This document shows, in pieces, positions 1 to 8,403 of a stretch of DNA of 64,000 nt. Made by a program: the position numbers and the translations under genes. Source of the stretch: Paenibacillus sp. NFR01 (GTDB lineage Bacteria; Bacillota; Bacilli; Paenibacillales; Paenibacillaceae). The number at the start of each line of letters is the position of its first letter. Positions within the stretch are counted from its first letter, which is position 1. The stretch lies in contig NZ_FOIK01000001.1 of NCBI RefSeq assembly GCF_900111565.1, forward strand, positions 834,879 to 898,878, written 5' to 3'. The notes under the pieces are model-generated. The model ran no database searches. It saw only the letters and a list, made by a program, of their open reading frames with translations, and had not been told where the DNA came from.

Positions 1-1
1 G

Positions 2-622
2 ATGGGGGAATGGAGACACGGCGCCGGCCGCGGAGCAGACAACCTGCTTCTCCTGACGCTGGGCACAGGACTGGGGTCAGGCATCGTTCATGAAGGCAAG
101 GTAGTCTACGGTACAACGTTCAGCGCCGGGGAGATCGGCCATATGAACATGTACCGGCAGGGCCGGCCTTGCCGCTGCGGCAGTTCCGGCTGTCTGGGCC
201 GTTATGTATCGGCGGTGGGGATGGTCAATACGTTTAAGGAGAAGCTGGATACCGGCCGGACAAGCATTATTGAGACCTGGATCCAGGGTAATCGCGAACA
301 AATTACGGCGCTGATGATCTCGGAAGCCTATGACGCTAAGGACGAGCTGGCGGTAGAAGTGATGCACGAGACGGGCGAGTTGCTCGGATACGGCTTGTCG
401 AACGTGATTAACCTGCTAAATCCGGAGCTGATCATCATCGGGGGCGGCATGGGGTCGGCCGGCGAACGTCTTCTCGGCAGCGTGCGGGCGAGCGTAAATG
501 CACATGCGCTTAAACTGCCGACAGAGAAATGCCGGATTGTCCAAGCGGAGCTGGGCAGCCGTTCAGGAATATGGGGAGCCGCCACCCACGCGCGGATAAG
601 GCTGGAAGGAGGAAGAGAATGA
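2..622 (+). CDS. ROK family sugar kinase, 5'-truncated by window edge
   Basis: C-terminal part of a ROK-family protein (glucokinase/N-acetylmannosamine kinase type, ATP-dependent sugar phosphorylation in the cytoplasm). The visible part opens with a phosphate-binding GTGLGSG (residues 21-27), then a zinc-site pattern with H47 and CRCGSSGC (C57, C59, C64), then the long C-terminal helices of the family. About 100 N-terminal residues, including the first ATP-binding motif, lie outside the window, so the ATG at position 2 is probably internal. There is no HTH to see, so kinase versus ROK repressor cannot be settled, although the zinc motif occurs in both. The Glu usually following the GC of the zinc motif is Gly here. 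The stop overlaps the next start (ATGA), indicating co-translation. Confidence 0.85.
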   Translation: MGEWRHGAGRGADNLLLLTLGTGLGSGIVHEGKVVYGTTFSAGEIGHMNMYRQGRPCRCGSSGCLGRYVSAVGMVNTFKEKLDTGRTSIIETWIQGNREQITALMISEAYDAKDELAVEVMHETGELLGYGLSNVINLLNPELIIIGGGMGSAGERLLGSVRASVNAHALKLPTEKCRIVQAELGSRSGIWGAATHARIRLEGGRE

Positions 623-1158
623 CACGCAATATTGAGCATGTTCCATACGGATATGAGCCTCCGGCGAAGGAACGGAAGGGCACGCTAGTGTTTTACGATT
701 CGTTTGAAAAAATATCCGATGCCGGCTTGGCGAAAGCGGCCCAAACGGCGCTGGAACGCAAATTCGCCAAGCTGGTGTTGTACCCGCTGCATGAAGAGAC
801 GGTGCGCCGGATGAGCAAGGAGCCCGTGCTTCCTTACTACAAGCGGGAAGGCCGGCTGCATGAATGGAAGCGGGAGCATGGCACTTCCATGATTACCGTT
901 GAAACGCTGGAAGGCAAACGCAAGAAATATACGCCGATGGATTCCGCGCTGCGGCATATCGCCGATATTTATCCTGCGCCGTATTTTCTGTATTTGACGC
1001 CGGAGAACGCGAACGCCTTTGCCGCCTATTCTTCGTTCGAGACCTGGATCGTCAAGCTGCGGTTGATTTTGTCCGAAGAACCGGAGAGGCTTCATCCAAG
1101 GCTGGCCAAGTTCAGCCACCGCTGGGATGTCGCCGGGGCAGAGAAGAACACGGAATAA
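619..1158 (+). CDS. conserved hypothetical protein, 179 aa
   Basis: Function not recognised. The start is the ATG at 619, preceded by GGAGGAAGAG and overlapping the ROK stop by four bases; the frame stays open further upstream but that would run far into the ROK gene. The protein is soluble, basic and rich in Lys/Arg/Glu with many aromatic residues in the second half (YPAPYFLYL). No signal peptide or membrane segment is seen. Tight coupling to the ROK gene suggests a role linked to that sugar pathway, but nothing in the sequence gives a reaction. Confidence 0.65.
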   Translation: MTRNIEHVPYGYEPPAKERKGTLVFYDSFEKISDAGLAKAAQTALERKFAKLVLYPLHEETVRRMSKEPVLPYYKREGRLHEWKREHGTSMITVETLEGKRKKYTPMDSALRHIADIYPAPYFLYLTPENANAFAAYSSFETWIVKLRLILSEEPERLHPRLAKFSHRWDVAGAEKNTE

Positions 1159-1203
1159 CCGATTGGCGGCCGGCAGTCTAGCATAACATTGCGTGATGAA
1201 CGC

Positions 1204-1233
1204 AGCAAAGCTCCCGTTAACGGGAGCTTTGCT
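1204..1233. terminator. perfect 30-bp palindrome, bidirectional terminator
   Basis: AGCAAAGCTCCCGTT is followed directly by its exact reverse complement. It lies between the convergent genes ending at 1158 (+) and 1217 (-) and contains the TAA stop of the minus-strand gene. GC-rich inner and AAAG/CTTT outer parts suit an intrinsic terminator working in both directions, though the U-tracts are short. Confidence 0.6.
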
Positions 1234-1657
1234 GTTTGCGGCGGTAGCTGTACATTTTCCACTGATAATGGATAAAGCAGCCGATGCAGAAACCGAGGAT
1301 GGCGACCGTAGCCGCAACGGCGACCATAATCGTAAAGATATAAGCGGCAACGGTCCAGCCGGCCAGGAAGCTGACCAGCCCACCGGCAAGGCAGAAGACC
1401 GCGATGCTTTGATTGAATTGCTGCTGCTCTTGATCTTCAAGCACATATGCGGAACGGGGTTTGCGAAGGAACCGGGAGGCGAGCTTCATCACCGGGTTTA
1501 CCCCGAGGAAGAGGCCCGACAGACCGGCGGCAAGCGGCAGGGCCAGAAGCCAGGACCAGCCCGTTATCCAGGCCGACACGACCGAAACCACGATAAAGGC
1601 CTGATTGGTCTTGACAAGGGGACGAGGGATTCCGGAGGAACCGGCAGTTACACTCAT
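1217..1657 (-). CDS. DUF4395 domain-containing membrane protein
   Basis: 146-residue protein of the DUF4395 family, function unknown. The N-terminal IPRPLVKTNQ segment is typical of the family and is followed by hydrophobic segments at about residues 20-52, then two more after residue 85 (IAVFCLAGG..., IFTIMVAVAATVAILGF). A basic cytoplasmic-looking tail ends the protein. Monocistronic, with its own candidate promoter upstream and a palindromic terminator overlapping the stop. DUF4395 proteins are often found near thiosulfate or redox genes, but there is no such neighbour here, so no role is assigned. Confidence 0.8.
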   Translation of the reverse strand: MSVTAGSSGIPRPLVKTNQAFIVVSVVSAWITGWSWLLALPLAAGLSGLFLGVNPVMKLASRFLRKPRSAYVLEDQEQQQFNQSIAVFCLAGGLVSFLAGWTVAAYIFTIMVAVAATVAILGFCIGCFIHYQWKMYSYRRKQQSSR

Positions 1658-1689
1658 CTAAATCATACCTTTCGCATTGGAATAATTTA

Positions 1690-1718
1690 ATTATAATGGA
1701 TTGTTGGATGTAAAACAA
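1690..1718 (-). promoter_or_regulatory. candidate sigma-A promoter for the DUF4395 gene
   Basis: On the minus strand TTGTTT (1718-1713) and TATAAT (1695-1690) are separated by 17 bases. The -10 is consensus and the -35 is weak. The ATG at 1657 is about 30 bases downstream of the -10. Confidence 0.4.
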
Positions 1719-1876
1719 CAGATGAACTTATTGGGGAGTCATCGTTTTATTGTCGTTGACTACTTTGTTTGCGGAAGTTAGCTTCGGTCTGGACGGGCGA
1801 CGACCGGCATTCTATACTGGCAGTAAGAGGGAAAACGCTGTAATCCGGCGTTCACTCCAGGCAGGAGGCGGATAAA

Positions 1877-2656
1877 TTGCTTCGACAACGAATTCCGGCG
1901 ATAAGGCGAGCGACTTTGCTTGCATTGACGGTCATGCTCACCGCCGGAGTATTGTTCCAACTACGGGGAGCCGAGGCGGCGGCTGCCGGCAAACCCGCTG
2001 AGGATGCGGCTGCGGCAGTGCCCGAGCCCATCGTCAAGAAAAATAAACTGCCGAAAGGATTTGTCTATTTGGACGAGGTTCTCCCTGAGGCGCAATATGA
2101 AATCCGGTACTACAGCAGCAACAACTTTACGGGAACGCGGGTTGCGGGATATAAGGCGCCGCTGGCCATTTTTTCGTCCGCCGGAGCGGCCGCCTTACAG
2201 CAGGTCAGCAAAGATTTGGCCGCCAAAGGGTACATTCTTCACATCTACGATGCATACCGGCCGCAAAAAGCGGTAAACTTTTTTATAAACTGGTCCAAGG
2301 ATGCGGCGGATATCAAAATGAAAGCGCAATATTATCCCTCGCTGGACAAACGTTATCTGTTTAAGCTCGGTTTTATTTCGAGCAAATCCGGACATACGCG
2401 GGGAGGGACCATCGACTTGACGCTGGCGGACCGCAAGACCGGTGCGCTGGTGGATATGGGCAGCCCGTATGATTTTTTCGGAAACATCTCTTATTACAAC
2501 ACGATGCAAGTCACAGCGAAGCAGCACGCCAATCGTAAATTGCTCAAAGATGCTATGGAAAATGGCGGGTTCAAGCCATACAGCAAGGAATGGTGGCATT
2601 TTACCCTGATGAAGGAACCTTATCCGAATACGTACTTTGATTTCGACGTGGAATAA
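1877..2656 (+). CDS. VanX-type D-alanyl-D-alanine dipeptidase family (M15D), exported
   Basis: Zinc dipeptidase of family M15D. Members cleave D-Ala-D-Ala or related peptidoglycan-derived dipeptides. The TTG start at 1877 follows AGGAGGCG at a normal distance. Residues 10-35 form a signal peptide, so this copy acts outside the membrane, unlike cytoplasmic VanX; an Ala-rich linker follows to about residue 50. The active-site set is intact: R128 in YDAYRP, H173 in SGH, D180, and E238-W-W-H241. Exported location and the absence of vanH/vanA neighbours argue for peptidoglycan turnover or nutrient recovery, not glycopeptide resistance. Confidence 0.85.
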   Translation: MLRQRIPAIRRATLLALTVMLTAGVLFQLRGAEAAAAGKPAEDAAAAVPEPIVKKNKLPKGFVYLDEVLPEAQYEIRYYSSNNFTGTRVAGYKAPLAIFSSAGAAALQQVSKDLAAKGYILHIYDAYRPQKAVNFFINWSKDAADIKMKAQYYPSLDKRYLFKLGFISSKSGHTRGGTIDLTLADRKTGALVDMGSPYDFFGNISYYNTMQVTAKQHANRKLLKDAMENGGFKPYSKEWWHFTLMKEPYPNTYFDFDVE

Positions 2657-2773
2657 CCGGGCGTTTCCGGCGCTTTCGTTAAGTCTGTCAGGGACAAGGG
2701 TAATGAATACTATCGACAAGTCCCTGGAGGATGCTTGCACAAACCATTATGAATACAGGAGAGGTGGATCGAC

Positions 2774-3550
2774 TTGAAGAACAAGCTCGTGGCCGTTATC
2801 CTCAGTATGGTGTTGTTGGCGGGAGGAACAGGGGGATTCGCACAATCGCATGTTTGGGCGGCCGGAAGCGTAAAGATCATCGTGAACGGACAGGCGCTGC
2901 AAAATGATCCTCTCAGTGCGTATATGAACGAGGCGGCGGTTATGCTTCCGCTGCGGGAAACGATGGAGGCGCTGAAATACAAGACTACGTATCAAGGCCT
3001 TACGGGGATCGTCCAGATGTACAAAGTGGAGTCCAAGCTGGAATACCGGTTAGGCGGCAATGAATTGGTGTTTGGTGACGGTACAAAGCTGGCGTTAAAG
3101 GATAAATGGGAGCTGAAGCAGGGACGTTTGTATGTGCCGTTGTCTTTTTTTACAGCGCTCGGGCTGCTGACGGCCTACCATGAGAGTCTGGGAACGGTGG
3201 ATGTGTACAATCCCGAGGTGACCGCAGGTGCGGTGGCGGGACTTCTTGCAGCCGGGAAGGTTGCGGAGCTGAAGGAACGTTACCTTGGGGATAGCACCGA
3301 TCCGGCGCTGGGGATTTTAGCCGTGAAAAAGACGTGGGACGACGTCACCGCAACGGCCGGCGGCTACTTCGGCATTGCAGGGACGGCCAGCTCCCGCAGC
3401 GGCGGCACGCTGACAATCCGCAGCGTGCTGTCCTTCACCGGGGCGCAAGCGCTGCTGACGCTTGCGCTGGACGAAGCCGGCCAGATTACCGGCTTCAAGC
3501 TGGAGCCGCTCGCCGCGGATCAGCCGGCGAGCAGCGTCTTGAAGCCGTAA
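2774..3550 (+). CDS. exported protein: copper-amine-oxidase-N-like domain plus DUF3887-like domain
   Basis: 258 residues. The TTG start at 2774 has GGAGAGGTGG upstream. A signal peptide ends near residue 30 (VWAAG). Residues 33-145 look like the copper amine oxidase N-terminal-like domain common in Paenibacillus surface proteins: VKIIVNGQ, an Ala/Val core, MLPLRETMEAL, and a later YVPLSFF. The last 100 residues (VAGLLAAGKVAELKERY onwards, with two beta-rich stretches) resemble DUF3887, which is found in esterases and other secreted proteins. No catalytic domain is present, so a binding or envelope-structural role is likely. Despite the domain name no copper site is visible. Confidence 0.7.
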   Translation: MKNKLVAVILSMVLLAGGTGGFAQSHVWAAGSVKIIVNGQALQNDPLSAYMNEAAVMLPLRETMEALKYKTTYQGLTGIVQMYKVESKLEYRLGGNELVFGDGTKLALKDKWELKQGRLYVPLSFFTALGLLTAYHESLGTVDVYNPEVTAGAVAGLLAAGKVAELKERYLGDSTDPALGILAVKKTWDDVTATAGGYFGIAGTASSRSGGTLTIRSVLSFTGAQALLTLALDEAGQITGFKLEPLAADQPASSVLKP

Positions 3551-3565
3551 GCCGCGGGGGCGGCT
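3550..3565. terminator. weak hairpin between convergent stops
   Basis: AGCCGC-GGGG-GCGGCT separates the convergent genes ending at 3550 (+) and 3564 (-). The stem is strong but there is no T-run on either side, so it is only a candidate bidirectional terminator. Confidence 0.35.
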
Positions 3566-4475
3566 AATCGGCGCCGTGTTTGTGCAGCGCCCGCCGCCGG
3601 GGAATGGCGGCGGCTTTGGCGCTGAGCAGCTCGGAAGCGACGATTCCGAGCAGCACGAGCGCGGCCCCGGCATAGCCGCGCAGGGATAATTGTTCGCCGG
3701 CGAACCAGTAGCCGAAGAACGCGGCGAACACCGGCTCCATGGCGAATATCAGACCCGTGCGGGCCGGTGTCGTGTATTTTTGGGCCACGGGCTGGAGGAT
3801 GAACCCGCAGGCACTGCACAGGATGCCCAGCGCAAGAATGGCAATCCAGCCCGGCCAGGACGAGGGCAGCGTAGGCGTCTCGAAGATGGCCGAGAGAATC
3901 AGGGCATAGCCGCCGGTGAAGCCGAGCTGCAGGATTCCGATCTGCAGCGAGTCGCACTCGCGGACGGCTTTGCCGGTGAGCAGAATCTGCGCCGCGTAGA
4001 AGACGGCGGAGAGGATGCAGAGGAAATCGCCGGGCTGGATCTGCAGCGAGGCGTTTAAGGTAAGGAGCCCGATTCCCGCAATGGCGAGCAAAGCGCCAAA
4101 AATTTGCGGGGCTGCGGCTCTTTTTTTTAGCACGAAAATCTCAATGAACGGAACAAAGACGACCGTAAGGGCAACGAGGAAGCCGGCGTTCGAGGTAGTC
4201 GTTGTTTTGAGGCCGAAGGTTATGCATACAAAAACGCCGAGCAGCAGTACACCCAGCATGGCTGCATATTTTATTGTTTTTGCGTTAATCCCGCGCAGCC
4301 GCTTGCGGAGCAGCAGCCCGGCGATGATAAACGCGAGGCCGAAGCGCAGCGCAATCAGATTAAATTCACCCAGCGAGTTCAAACCCAGTTTCATAAACAA
4401 ATAGGAAGAGCCCCAAAAGAGCGTCACGACCAGGAGCATTAGCTCGGCCTTCAGCGGTTTCATCTCGTTCATCAT
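3564..4475 (-). CDS. EamA/DMT-superfamily transporter
   Basis: About 303-residue inner-membrane protein with ten predicted hydrophobic segments in two five-helix EamA repeats (LMLLVVTLFWGSSYLFMK at the start, IGILQLGFTGGYALILSAIFE opening the second half). Family members export amino acids or other small metabolites. The start is uncertain: the frame opens at 4520, but that ATG has no ribosome site. The ATG-ATG at 4475/4472 sits just after GAAAGAAGG, and another ATG lies at 4463. It is transcribed divergently from the LysR gene at 4587, the usual arrangement for a LysR-controlled exporter. Confidence 0.85.
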   Translation of the reverse strand: MMNEMKPLKAELMLLVVTLFWGSSYLFMKLGLNSLGEFNLIALRFGLAFIIAGLLLRKRLRGINAKTIKYAAMLGVLLLGVFVCITFGLKTTTTSNAGFLVALTVVFVPFIEIFVLKKRAAAPQIFGALLAIAGIGLLTLNASLQIQPGDFLCILSAVFYAAQILLTGKAVRECDSLQIGILQLGFTGGYALILSAIFETPTLPSSWPGWIAILALGILCSACGFILQPVAQKYTTPARTGLIFAMEPVFAAFFGYWFAGEQLSLRGYAGAALVLLGIVASELLSAKAAAIPRRRALHKHGAD

Positions 4476-4586
4476 CCTTCTTTCCAGCAGCTGAATATAG
4501 TATAATTCTCTGGTATCCATAAGAGAACTGAATGTTTGTTATAGATAACATGAAGAAAATTCATGTAAAGCGGGAGGCGGAGCGGA

Positions 4587-5465
4587 TTGAGTATTGCCAA
4601 ATACGAGGTGTTTCTGAAGGTGGTTGAGCTGGGCAGTTTGACGAGAGCGGCGGAGGTACTGGGTTTTACCCAATCGGGGATCAGCCATACGATCGCAAGC
4701 CTGGAGCAGGAATTCGGCTTCTCGCTGCTGATCCGCAGCCGCTCGGGCGTTAAGCTCACCGTCAACGGGGAACAGGTAATGCGGCCGATCCGCGAAATCC
4801 TGAAATGGAACGAGCAGCTGGGGCAGCAGGTCGCGGATATCCACGGACTGGAGACGGGGACGATCACGATCGGCACGTTCACCAGCGTATCGGTCCATTG
4901 GCTGCCCGGCATGATCAAGGAGTTCCGCAAAGAATACCCTTATATCGAGTTCAAGCTAATGGAAGGCGGCTATTCGGAGATCGAGCAGTGGATTGACAGC
5001 GGGCTGGTCGATTTCGGCTTTATGTCCCTGCCGACACGCGAGCATTTTGAGACGTTTCCGCTTAAGCAGGACCGGATGCTGGCCATTGTCGCCAAAGACC
5101 ATCCGCTGAGCGGAGCGCCTTATATGCCATTGGCACAAATTCCTTACGAGGATTTCATTATCCCTAAGGCCGGCTCGGACTACGACGTCTGGCGGGTGCT
5201 GGGCAAGGCAGGGATCAAGCCAAGCGTCAAATTTTCAGCGGGAGACGATTATGCGATTATCGCCATGGTAGAGAACGGGCTGGGCATCAGCATCTTGCCC
5301 GAACTGGTAATCACGCGGCAGAACCATAATGTCGCCATGCTGGAGCTGGAGGAACGGAGCTTCCGTTCGCTGGGCATCGCGCTGGCTTCGATGAAGGACG
5401 CCTCGCCGGCGGCACAGCGTTTTATACGGCATGTGCAGGCGTGGATGGGGAGGCTGGCGCTGTAG
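4587..5465 (+). CDS. LysR-family transcriptional regulator
   Basis: 292 residues with an N-terminal winged HTH (residues 1-60, LTRAAEVLGFTQSGISHTIASLEQE) and a C-terminal periplasmic-binding-like effector domain. The TTG start at 4587 is chosen because GCGGGAGGCGG lies just upstream. It is divergent from the EamA transporter across about 110 bases, so that transporter is the most likely target and the ligand is probably its substrate. The ligand cannot be read from the sequence. Confidence 0.9.
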   Translation: MSIAKYEVFLKVVELGSLTRAAEVLGFTQSGISHTIASLEQEFGFSLLIRSRSGVKLTVNGEQVMRPIREILKWNEQLGQQVADIHGLETGTITIGTFTSVSVHWLPGMIKEFRKEYPYIEFKLMEGGYSEIEQWIDSGLVDFGFMSLPTREHFETFPLKQDRMLAIVAKDHPLSGAPYMPLAQIPYEDFIIPKAGSDYDVWRVLGKAGIKPSVKFSAGDDYAIIAMVENGLGISILPELVITRQNHNVAMLELEERSFRSLGIALASMKDASPAAQRFIRHVQAWMGRLAL

Positions 5466-5567
5466 ATACACGGCAGTTATTAATCGGGCTCGAACGGATT
5501 ACGCACACAGTAACGTCATTCGTGCGATACGCCACTTTTGCACTTATTAAATCACTGTTAAATTCGC

Positions 5568-5906
5568 TCAACAGTCCATCCATTTGTTCCTGAGTTGTCT
5601 AATGAATATTTCCGGCTCGTTCGAGTCTATTACCTCTATACCCCTGTCTTCGATAATGTCGTTTCTAATCAAGTCGTTTATAACCAGATTGGTTACATCG
5701 CAATAGCCGAGAGGTACATTTTCCTCCTCCATAAAACTGATTTGATTGCCTATATTACGCAAAAGGTACCATGTCGTCATAGCTGCTGTTACAGGATTAC
5801 CCGTCAGCTCCCTTGCTTTACTGGCGGGAAGATGGGAAAAGCTAATGATTTCACCCTTGCTTTGATTGACCAAGACGTATCCTTGTCCCATTTGAAATAT
5901 CCTCAT
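5568..5906 (-). CDS. hypothetical protein, about 107-112 aa
   Basis: Function not recognised. A small soluble protein with an N-terminal beta-like segment (YVLVNQSKGEIISFSH) and an acidic middle (FMEEENVPLGYCDVT). The first ATG is at 5906; the second, at 5891, has GAGG nine bases upstream and may be the true start. The gene is visibly richer in A/T than its neighbours and stands alone between LysR and LacI, which fits an acquired or orphan gene. No partner or domain points to a role. Confidence 0.5.
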   Translation of the reverse strand: MRIFQMGQGYVLVNQSKGEIISFSHLPASKARELTGNPVTAAMTTWYLLRNIGNQISFMEEENVPLGYCDVTNLVINDLIRNDIIEDRGIEVIDSNEPEIFIRQLRNKWMDC

Positions 5907-6061
5907 CTCATAATAATATTTGAAATCGTTTGAAATCCTTGCGTTTGCCTCTCTATTTTAACATAGCAAAGAACCCGTCCGTCCGATTAATCAAGCTACG
6001 CAGGCCTATGATCGCCCTACGTCAGCTGCACTTGCATAACAAGGCTTAGGTACATTTAATG

Positions 6062-6090
6062 TTGACGAGACAAGGTGTTCATGAGAGAAT
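6062..6090 (+). promoter_or_regulatory. sigma-A promoter of the lacI-Gfo/Idh-thuA operon
   Basis: TTGACG (6062-6067) and GAGAAT (6085-6090) are spaced by 17 bases. Transcription would start near 6097, inside the operator palindrome, which makes the ATG codons at 6059 and 6089 unlikely as starts for the LacI gene. Confidence 0.55.
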
Positions 6091-6106
6091 GTACGCGTGT
6101 ACATTC
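6087..6106. promoter_or_regulatory. LacI-type operator palindrome
   Basis: GAATGTAC-GCGT-GTACATTC: 8-bp arms around a 4-bp centre containing CG, the central dinucleotide typical of LacI-family operators. It overlaps the -10 and start point of the promoter at 6062-6090, the right place for autorepression by the LacI protein encoded immediately downstream. It also resembles a degenerate cre box (TGTA..CG..TACA). Confidence 0.6.
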
Positions 6107-6151
6107 GATAGAGTGATCATCAGGTTTCGCGCAGTAATCCATGAAGAAGGA

Positions 6152-7192
6152 GTGGTTGTTATCGCCAGCCGTAAAGAGGTGGCCGAGCGTGCCGGCGTCT
6201 CCGAAGCGACCGTATCCCGGGTGCTGAACAATGTCGGACCGCTCAAGGAACAAACGAAAGAACGGGTGCTTGCGGCTGCCCGCGAGCTGGGATACACGCC
6301 GAGTTCGCTGGCCCGCAGTTTTGCCCGCAGACGCAGCGGCAACTTGGGCGTCATCATGCCGTTCCTGCCGAAGGCCAGGCTATTTTCGGCGTATTATTTT
6401 TCCGAGATTCTGAGCGGCATCGGCAGCATGGCCCGGGAGGAAGGTTATGATCTGCTGATGATCTTCCGCGACGCCGACGAACCGCTCGACTACTCGGAGC
6501 TGTTCCGGATGCGTAAGGTTGATGCTTGTATCGTGCTCGGTGCAAAGGAAGAACCGGGCGAACTTGAGGCGCTGCGCATGCTGAAGCGCGAAGGGCATCC
6601 TTTCTGCCTGATCAACCAGCATTTTGAAGGCGAAGGGTTCCACGAGGTTGACGCCGACCATATTGAAGGCAGCCGTCAGGCAGTGCAGCATTTGCTGGAC
6701 CAGGGTTTCCGGCGCATTGCCTTCCTTAATGGTCCGCCAGCCTATTCCAACAGCCGCGACCGCCTGGATGGCTATACGCAGGCTTTAGCGGATGCAGGTC
6801 TCCAGCTAGACCCGACGCTGCTGTACGAGGGCAATTTCAGCCGCCGGAGCGGGGCGGCTGCGGCGAAAGCGATCGCCGGGCAGCTGAACCGCATCGAGGC
6901 GGTGGCCGTAGCGAACGACCGGATGGCCATCGGGCTGCAGCAAGGCTTACGGGAGCTGGGTCTAGTCGCCGACAACATGCCGGCGATCATCGGCTATGAT
7001 GATTCGGATGCCGCCGAGCTGGCTCAACCGGCGCTCAGCAGCGTCCGGGTGCCGTTTTTCCGGATCGGCGAAATTGCCGCGGCCAAGGTGCTGGAGCTCC
7101 AGGAGCGCAACGACTCAGAGCCCGCGGACGCAGTGATCGCAGTTAAGCTGCCGACCGAGTTAGTCGTTCGCGCATCTTCGGTCAAACATTAA
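6152..7192 (+). CDS. LacI-family transcriptional repressor
   Basis: 346 residues if it starts at GTG 6152, directly after GAAGAAGG. The DNA-binding HTH follows at once (ASRKEVAERAGVSEATVSRVLNN). A sugar-binding core of the periplasmic-binding type follows, with the closing motif AIIGYDDSD. Earlier ATG codons would put an unrelated 30-residue extension before the HTH and lie upstream of or at the predicted transcription start. First gene of an operon with two Gfo/Idh dehydrogenases and a ThuA-like protein, so it most likely senses the sugar or polyol those enzymes degrade and represses the operon through the palindrome at 6087. Confidence 0.9.
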   Translation: MVVIASRKEVAERAGVSEATVSRVLNNVGPLKEQTKERVLAAARELGYTPSSLARSFARRRSGNLGVIMPFLPKARLFSAYYFSEILSGIGSMAREEGYDLLMIFRDADEPLDYSELFRMRKVDACIVLGAKEEPGELEALRMLKREGHPFCLINQHFEGEGFHEVDADHIEGSRQAVQHLLDQGFRRIAFLNGPPAYSNSRDRLDGYTQALADAGLQLDPTLLYEGNFSRRSGAAAAKAIAGQLNRIEAVAVANDRMAIGLQQGLRELGLVADNMPAIIGYDDSDAAELAQPALSSVRVPFFRIGEIAAAKVLELQERNDSEPADAVIAVKLPTELVVRASSVKH

Positions 7193-7210
7193 CCCATAGG
7201 AGGACTTTTC

Positions 7211-8374
7211 ATGAAACAGCTTCGCGTTGGCATGATTGGCTACAAGTTTATGGGCAAAGCGCACAGCAATGCATACCGCAGCTTGCCGATGTTTTTTCCG
7301 CAGGCAGCGCTGAAGCCGCAGATGACTGCAATTTGCGGCCGCAACGAAGCCGCAGTTCAGGAAGCCGCGGCGCAGTTTGGCTGGCAGGAGAGCGTCACGG
7401 ATTGGCGCGAGCTCGTCGCAAGGGATGATATCGATCTGATCGATATCAATGCGCCGAGCGATGCGCACAAGGAAATCGCGCTGGCCGCGGCCAAAGCCGG
7501 CAAGCATATTTTTTGCGAGAAGCCGCTCGCCCTTTCGCTGGCCGATTCCAGGGAGATGCTGGAGGCCGCCGAAGCGGCAGGCATTCTTCATATGGTCGGC
7601 TTCAATTACCGCTTCTCGCCGGCGGTTCAACTGGTCAAGAAGCTGGTGGACAGCGGCCGGCTCGGCAAGATTTATCATTTTCGGGCCTGGTTTCTGCAGG
7701 ACTGGATTCTTGACCCTGAGTTCCCGCTCGTCTGGCGGCTCCAGAAGGAGATTGCCGGCTCCGGCTCGCACGGCGATTTGGGCGCGCATCTAATCGATCT
7801 TGCCCATTATCTTGTCGGCGATATGCAAGAGGTCATCGGGATGAGCGAAACCTTCGTTAAAGAGCGGCCGCTTGCCTCGACGATGACCGGCCTCAGCGCC
7901 CGGGCAAGTGCGGACGCGCCGAAAGGCCCGGTTACCGTGGACGATGCGACCTTGTTCCTGGCCCGGTTCGGAAACGGCGCGCTGGGCAGCTTTGAAGCGA
8001 CCCGCTTTGCCGCGGGCCACCGTTCGACCAACGCGTTTGAGATCAACGGCAGTTTGGGCAGCGTCCGTTTCGATTTTGAACGGATGAATGAGCTGGACGT
8101 GTATTTCACCTCGGATGGGGAGGATGTTCAGGGCTTCCGCCGCGTGCTGGCGACCGACCCTGCACATGCGTACAGCGAAGCCTGGTGGCCGCCGGGACAT
8201 ACGATCGGGTTTGAGCATACGTTCACGCATGAAATGCTGGAGCTGTCAAACGCGGTATCAGAGGGACGGCAGCCGGTGCCGAATTTCCGTGACGGGGTAA
8301 AATGCCAGGCGGTGCTGGAAGCCGTGGAACGTTCGATCGACGAACGCCGGTGGATTCAAATCTCGGAGATGTAA
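7211..8374 (+). CDS. Gfo/Idh/MocA-family oxidoreductase
   Basis: 387-residue NAD(P)-dependent dehydrogenase. The N-terminal Rossmann segment VGMIGYKFMGKAHSNAY (residues 6-22) and the EKP motif (103-105) of the cofactor domain are present, followed by the alpha/beta substrate domain with GDLGAHLIDLAHYL. The family oxidises or reduces sugars, inositols and their derivatives; the substrate is not readable. The start at 7211 has AGGAGG upstream. It lies 18 bases after lacI and just before thuA, in one operon. Confidence 0.9.
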   Translation: MKQLRVGMIGYKFMGKAHSNAYRSLPMFFPQAALKPQMTAICGRNEAAVQEAAAQFGWQESVTDWRELVARDDIDLIDINAPSDAHKEIALAAAKAGKHIFCEKPLALSLADSREMLEAAEAAGILHMVGFNYRFSPAVQLVKKLVDSGRLGKIYHFRAWFLQDWILDPEFPLVWRLQKEIAGSGSHGDLGAHLIDLAHYLVGDMQEVIGMSETFVKERPLASTMTGLSARASADAPKGPVTVDDATLFLARFGNGALGSFEATRFAAGHRSTNAFEINGSLGSVRFDFERMNELDVYFTSDGEDVQGFRRVLATDPAHAYSEAWWPPGHTIGFEHTFTHEMLELSNAVSEGRQPVPNFRDGVKCQAVLEAVERSIDERRWIQISEM

Positions 8375-8403
8375 AAAATCACAATTAAACGGGAGTGTTG
8401 ACC

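Noticed and set aside
685..1446. 253-codon minus-strand frame at the left end
   Set aside because: Overlaps a coupled gene and the DUF4395 gene; reads through the palindromic terminator.
1877..2656. Vancomycin resistance vanX
   Set aside because: It has a signal peptide and no vanH/vanA/vanS/vanR neighbours; an extracytoplasmic dipeptidase of the same family is more likely.
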